From the NCBI GenBank assembly GCA_036558645.1, contig DATBFG010000110.1, forward strand, positions 1-63,861: a stretch of DNA of 63,861 nucleotides, read 5' to 3'. This DNA comes from DATBFG01 sp036558645. Its GTDB lineage: Bacteria > Acidobacteriota > Terriglobia > Terriglobales > Acidobacteriaceae. Shown piece by piece: positions 60,477 through 63,861 of the stretch. The notes beneath the pieces are model-generated. The model had not been told where the DNA came from. It saw only the letters and a program-made list of their open reading frames with translations, and searched no databases. A program made the position numbers and the translations under genes. Within the stretch, counting starts at the first letter, position 1. Every line of letters begins with the position of its first letter.

Positions 60477-60501
60477 CGACCTAGTTTCTCCAAGGAATAG
60501 A

Positions 60502-60987
60502 ATGCCTAGCACGTCTAAGGCGGAGACGCTGAAAAAAGAAATCGACGATCTTGCCTCGACCTCGCAATCCGCAAAAGATCTTATGGCAGAGTTGGTAAAG
60601 CTTCTACATGAACGCATGCTGAAGTACAACTGGGTTGGCTTCTACATGATGGACGATTCCGGCAGTCAGCCCTGCCTTGTGCTCGGAGAGTTCCAAGGGG
60701 CGATGACCCCGCACACGAAGATTCCGTTAAATCAGGGCATCTGTGGGGCGGCCGCGTCGAGTGGCAAGACGGTCATCGTCGACGACGTTTTACAGGATGC
60801 GCGCTATCTTGCCTGTTCAATCGAGACCAAATCGGAAATTGTTGTGCCGATTTTTGCACGAGGTAAAGTCGTCGGCGAATTGGACATTGATAGCCACTTC
60901 CCTGCCGCATTTAACCAGGAAGACCGTGAGCTGATCGAACATTGCGCCACAGTCGTTGGAAAGCACCTGGAATCATCATCGCAATGA
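60502..60987 (+). CDS. GAF-domain protein, free methionine-R-sulfoxide reductase-like
   Basis: A 161-residue protein. The fold matches the fRMsr/YebR type: YNWVGFYMMDDSG, CLVLGEFQG, LNQGICGAAASSGKTVIVDDV and YLACSIETKSEIVVPIF, ending with VGELDIDSHFPAAFNQEDRELIE. Two cysteines, in GICG and YLAC, occupy the catalytic positions of fRMsr; a third is not obvious. It would reduce free methionine-R-sulfoxide. Its stop overlaps the start of the thioredoxin-like gene (ATGA), so a redox partner may be provided by the next gene. Confidence 0.85.
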   Translation: MPSTSKAETLKKEIDDLASTSQSAKDLMAELVKLLHERMLKYNWVGFYMMDDSGSQPCLVLGEFQGAMTPHTKIPLNQGICGAAASSGKTVIVDDVLQDARYLACSIETKSEIVVPIFARGKVVGELDIDSHFPAAFNQEDRELIEHCATVVGKHLESSSQ

Positions 60988-62012
60988 AAATTGAAAAAGG
61001 CCAAGTACGAGCCCCGGAGATAGGGCGCGTATGGTTCAATTCGGCTCCATTAAGCTTTCGTCAATTGCGCGGGCGCGCGGTGCTGGTCGATTTCTGGGAT
61101 TATACCTGCGTGAACTGTATACGGACTCTGCCCTATGTACAGGCATGGCACGAGCGCTATCGGAATAAAGGCCTAACTGTAATAGGGGTACACACTCCCG
61201 AATTCACGTTTGCTCAATACGAATCCAATGTCGAGCGCGGAATCCGTGAGTTCGGGCTTACCTATCCGATTGTTCTCGACAGCAACATGGAAATTTGGAA
61301 ATTATTTGCTAACCGTTGCTGGCCGACCAAGTATCTGCTCGATAAGAATGGCTACCTGCGTTATGCGCATTTCGGCGAGGGACAATACCAGGGGACTGAG
61401 GAATGCATCCAGGAACTGCTGCGAGAGATCGATCTGGCCATTGCATTACCGGAAATCATGAAGCCATTGCGCTCAGAAGACTCGCCGGGAGTTGCGTGCT
61501 ATCAGGCAAGCCCTGAGCTGTATCTTGGACATCAGCGCGGCCGCATCGGCAACAGTAGTGGATTTGTCGAGGATCAAATCGCAGACTACAGCTTCACAAC
61601 AAATCTCGAAACGAACCAATTCTATGCGAGTGGCAAGTGGGCGGCGACGGCTGAATACTTCGAGGCTGTCGAAGGCGGGCCTCATTGCCTAACGCTGCGA
61701 TACGCAGCCGCAGGGGTCAACCTGGTCATGGCCTCGCCTCGCGGCCCTCAGTGTGAAGTGGTCGTGCATCAGGATGGCAAGCCTTTGTCCCACAATCAGG
61801 CAACCGCAGACGTGAGGTTCCGACAAGTAAGTGGAACTGAAGAAAGCTACATCATTGTTCAAAGTGCCCGCATGTATGCCCTGGTCGACAATCATGATTT
61901 CGGCGAGCATGTGCTGGAATTGATCTGTCCGTCGGGTCTGGCAGCTTTTGCTTTCACCTTTACGAGTTGTGTTGATCCCAGCCGTGTCCTGACTCCCATG
62001 GTGACGAGCTAA
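60984..62012 (+). CDS. Thioredoxin-like redoxin protein with C-terminal domain
   Basis: A 342-residue protein. The N-terminal redoxin domain (RGRAVLVDFWDYTCVNCIRTLP, with CxxC in TCVNC) continues LTVIGVHTPEFTFAQY and WPTKYLLDKNGYLRYAHFGEG, of the AhpC/TSA-TlpA type. The remaining 180 residues form a beta-rich domain like that in DipZ-associated proteins (TNQFYASGKWAATAEYFEAVEGG). No signal peptide is seen, so it probably acts in the cytoplasm. It overlaps the fRMsr-like gene by 4 nt and precedes a Nudix gene, suggesting an oxidative-damage repair unit. Confidence 0.87.
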   Translation: MKIEKGQVRAPEIGRVWFNSAPLSFRQLRGRAVLVDFWDYTCVNCIRTLPYVQAWHERYRNKGLTVIGVHTPEFTFAQYESNVERGIREFGLTYPIVLDSNMEIWKLFANRCWPTKYLLDKNGYLRYAHFGEGQYQGTEECIQELLREIDLAIALPEIMKPLRSEDSPGVACYQASPELYLGHQRGRIGNSSGFVEDQIADYSFTTNLETNQFYASGKWAATAEYFEAVEGGPHCLTLRYAAAGVNLVMASPRGPQCEVVVHQDGKPLSHNQATADVRFRQVSGTEESYIIVQSARMYALVDNHDFGEHVLELICPSGLAAFAFTFTSCVDPSRVLTPMVTS

Positions 62013-62013
62013 C

Positions 62014-62427
62014 ATGAAGAGAGTCGTGGCGGCACTCATCGTTCAGCAAGGAAAAATACTCGTATGCCAGCGCACGCGTCACCAGGTGATGCCGCTTAAG
62101 TGGGAGTTCCCCGGCGGAAAAATCGAAGAAGGTGAACAGCCGCGCGATGCTTTACACCGCGAACTCGATGAAGAACTCGGCATTCAGGCCAAGATCGGCG
62201 AAGAGGTTCTGCGCATGCAGCACGAATACAAGAATGGTGGCTCTGTCGAGTTGAGGTTTTTCTTTGTGAGTGAATACACCGGAGAGTTGATTAACAAAAT
62301 ATTCCGTGATATTCGCTGGGCGACACGGGCCGAGTTGCCTAGCATCGATTTCCTTGAGGCCGATTTAGAGCTAGTGCAAAGCCTAGCGGCTGGGAAACTC
62401 CTAGGCAACACTCTTGTGGCGTATTAG
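62014..62427 (+). CDS. Nudix hydrolase (MutT-like)
   Basis: A 137-residue protein with an intact Nudix box GGKIEEGEQPRDALHRELDE, continuing ELGI. It opens with VVAALIVQQGKILVCQRT, the typical MutT start. It would sanitise 8-oxo-dGTP or a related nucleotide. It begins 1 nt after the stop of the redoxin gene, so it is part of the same unit. Confidence 0.92.
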   Translation: MKRVVAALIVQQGKILVCQRTRHQVMPLKWEFPGGKIEEGEQPRDALHRELDEELGIQAKIGEEVLRMQHEYKNGGSVELRFFFVSEYTGELINKIFRDIRWATRAELPSIDFLEADLELVQSLAAGKLLGNTLVAY

Positions 62428-62445
62428 GAAGACGTCTCAGCGTGG

Positions 62446-63504
62446 CTAAGGCTGACTGTCGCCACTGGTACGACGCTTGAGGGTAGGCCGATCATCATCG
62501 CTCGATGGCTTATCGGTGGAATCATCTTGCGAGGACGTTCTGCGCCTGAGCGTTGGACGGTCGCCCCCACTGGTGTCGACCAGAGCGTGACGATTCTGAA
62601 TCTCCAGCAGTCTGGCCTTCACTTCCTCAAACTCCGACGTGTCGACCTTGTACATTTCTTTGTCAGGCAGGAGTGTGTTGATTTCATTTTGAGATTTGGC
62701 GATGCGGTCGGGCGTCTGGGGATGAGTCTCAAACGCCTTGGCTACGAAGCCGGGCTTCTTCTTTTCCAGACTGTTCACCTTTTCAAAGAATGCCGTGAAT
62801 GCCTGGGGATCGTATCCCGCCTTGTACATGTACTGCAGACCGAGGAAGTCAGCCTCTCGCTCAAATCCACGGCTGAACTTCAGGTAGCTGAGAGGAAGCA
62901 CCAGGCCGGCGATATTCTGAATTGCGTACCCCACACCTCCCCCAACGAAAATAAGTGGCAACGAGGCCAAGTTTAGCAACTGACCCCGGGTATTCTGCCG
63001 CGCGGCATGGCAGGCTGCAACATGCGCAATCTCGTGCGACATGACACCTGCGAGTTCGGCTTCATTCTCGGCCGCGAGAATCAGTCCCGAATCCACGTAA
63101 AAGAATCCTCCGGGAAGCGCGAAGGCGTTCACATCGTCACTGTCGAGGACCTTGATCGTGAAAGGAACTTCGGAATCTGAATTTCTGACCAGGTTCTGCC
63201 CAATCCTATTAATGTATTCCGTAACGATGGGATCACTGATCAAGCTGGCAGTTGCTTCTACCTGATGGGCGTAATCTTTGCCCATCGCGATCTGTTTCTC
63301 GATCGTGAACCAGTTGCCCATTCCCCGGCCACATCCGACATTTCGGCTGCCGATTGCCTCGAGATCACGAATGCTGCCATCGTGGTACTGCCTGACAGGA
63401 GCACGATCCTTCGAATTGACGGGCGCAGTTTGGGCTACGGTGTGTCGAGCAGAAACAACGAGAAGACAGGCGGCGAGAACAGGAATCGCAAGCCGGAGAC
63501 GCAT
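62446..63504 (-). CDS. Secreted M48-family metallopeptidase
   Basis: From the ATG at 63504 the protein has 352 residues. The signal peptide LRLAIPVLAACLLVVSARHTVA precedes the peptidase domain. The zinc motif HEIAH is in VMSHEIAHVAACHAARQ, and the third ligand Glu is in GFEREADFLGLQYM. The last 40 residues are charged and repeat an RPTLRRRTS-type unit twice (RPTLRRRTSSQDDS and RPTLKRRTSGDSQP). The longer frame to 63531 is possible. It is convergent with the Nudix gene and is likely involved in envelope quality control, as with BepA-type proteases. Confidence 0.9.
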   Translation of the reverse strand: MRLRLAIPVLAACLLVVSARHTVAQTAPVNSKDRAPVRQYHDGSIRDLEAIGSRNVGCGRGMGNWFTIEKQIAMGKDYAHQVEATASLISDPIVTEYINRIGQNLVRNSDSEVPFTIKVLDSDDVNAFALPGGFFYVDSGLILAAENEAELAGVMSHEIAHVAACHAARQNTRGQLLNLASLPLIFVGGGVGYAIQNIAGLVLPLSYLKFSRGFEREADFLGLQYMYKAGYDPQAFTAFFEKVNSLEKKKPGFVAKAFETHPQTPDRIAKSQNEINTLLPDKEMYKVDTSEFEEVKARLLEIQNRHALVDTSGGDRPTLRRRTSSQDDSTDKPSSDDDRPTLKRRTSGDSQP

Positions 63505-63640
63505 TACCCCACCATCCAGAAGCCTTACCAACGATTATAGTTAGACTCGGATCGAGTGCAAAATTATCTTTGAGATAGTTCGGCCTAGGCAAGTTGCATC
63601 TTCGGTGCCCCAAATGGCCGTGGCAGCGCGAGTCTTAATG

Positions 63641-63687
63641 CAAACAAACTAGGAACGCTGGGCGGTTCAATCTCCGACCAGCGCTCC
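63641..63687 (-). terminator. Terminator after the partial gene at the right edge
   Basis: On the minus strand, GGAGCGCTGG pairs with CCAGCGTTCC (63678-63687 with 63652-63661, one mismatch) and TAGTTTGTTTG follows. It lies 17 nt past the stop of the edge gene. Confidence 0.6.
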
Positions 63688-63704
63688 TTGTCCATCTATG
63701 TTCC

Positions 63705-63861
63705 TTATTCCAAATCTGTTGGGTTATTGAATAGGCCTGAAAGTTTGATGCTTCCGTGGCCGTACTGAGGAAAGTTGGGTTGGGTGGGATCGGCGGGATC
63801 GAGATTGGAAGCAGTATCGTCAGGTGGAAACAGGACCAACGAATTCAGAAATGCCAGCAAG
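63705..63861 (-). CDS. C-terminus of a di-heme cytochrome c peroxidase/oxidoreductase-like protein (partial)
   Basis: The frame enters from the right edge of the window and ends at a TAA at 63705. It reads LLAFLNSLVLFPPDDTASNL followed by DPADPTQPNFPQYGHGSIKL and a short tail. This resembles the C-terminal stretch of di-heme oxidoreductases common in Acidobacteria. Only about 51 residues are visible and no heme motif (CxxCH) is inside the window, so the identification is by memory of the C-terminal pattern and tentative. Confidence 0.5.
   Translation of the reverse strand, partial: LLAFLNSLVLFPPDDTASNLDPADPTQPNFPQYGHGSIKLSGLFNNPTDLE

Overview
The window reads as chromosomal DNA of a Gram-negative, soil-type bacterium, most likely an Acidobacteriota of the Terriglobia/Koribacter kind. 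The assignment rests on gene content, not on a database search: a hopanoid cyclase, a Tol-Pal system with a short TolA-like protein, a very large Oar-type receptor with an N-terminal carboxypeptidase-regulatory domain, an OB-fold-sensing histidine kinase, a DUF6600/FecR protein and a WGSS-repeat subtilase. Genes are densely packed on both strands. There is one tRNA (Leu-GAG). I see no rRNA, CRISPR array, transposase or prophage.

Layout. 1-5.6 kb (minus strand): squalene-hopene cyclase (cut by the window edge), ispH, recN and a PRC-barrel protein. 5.7-10.8 kb: tolQ-tolR-tolA-like-tolB-pal, then cpoB. 10.8-15.7 kb: a small 2Fe-2S protein, an isochorismatase-type hydrolase, a secreted FecR/DUF6600 protein with a proline-rich tail, a P-loop kinase and a PPOX-fold flavoprotein. 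15.8-19.6 kb: a glycolytic run gap-pgk-macrodomain-tpiA. 19.7-32.7 kb: a carbohydrate locus with a DUF1080 protein, a Gfo/Idh oxidoreductase, two GH30 enzymes, a GH16 beta-glucanase, a giant Oar/TonB-type receptor and a NarX/NarL-type two-component pair. This looks like a beta-glucan utilisation locus built on an Oar-like receptor. 32.7-37.8 kb: an ATPase, a membrane HD-GYP/GAF/degenerate-GGDEF protein and a WGSS-repeat subtilase.

37.9-46.2 kb is the most interesting part, a compact biosynthetic cluster. A one-module NRPS (C-A-T-TE, glycine-like code, cysteine in place of the thioesterase serine) and a free acyl carrier protein run leftward. A divergent operon of two ketosynthase-III-like proteins (the first without the active-site cysteine, the second with it) and a flavin-dependent halogenase-like enzyme runs rightward. 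An RND efflux pair (47.4-51.6 kb) lies next to it. A simple reading is that the ketosynthase pair and carrier protein make or load an acyl chain, the NRPS joins it to glycine or a similar small amino acid, the flavoenzyme oxidises or halogenates, and the pump may export. The product is unknown.

51.7-63.9 kb: a TreT-like glycosyltransferase, small stress and nucleoid-type proteins, tRNA-Leu, secG, and a series of housekeeping or repair enzymes (MBL hydrolase, enoyl-CoA hydratase, VOC protein, MobA-like transferase, HAD phosphatase, NifU-like scaffold, BtuF-like protein, fRMsr-like GAF protein, thioredoxin-like protein, Nudix hydrolase, M48 peptidase). The window ends inside a gene resembling the C-terminus of a di-heme cytochrome c peroxidase-type protein.
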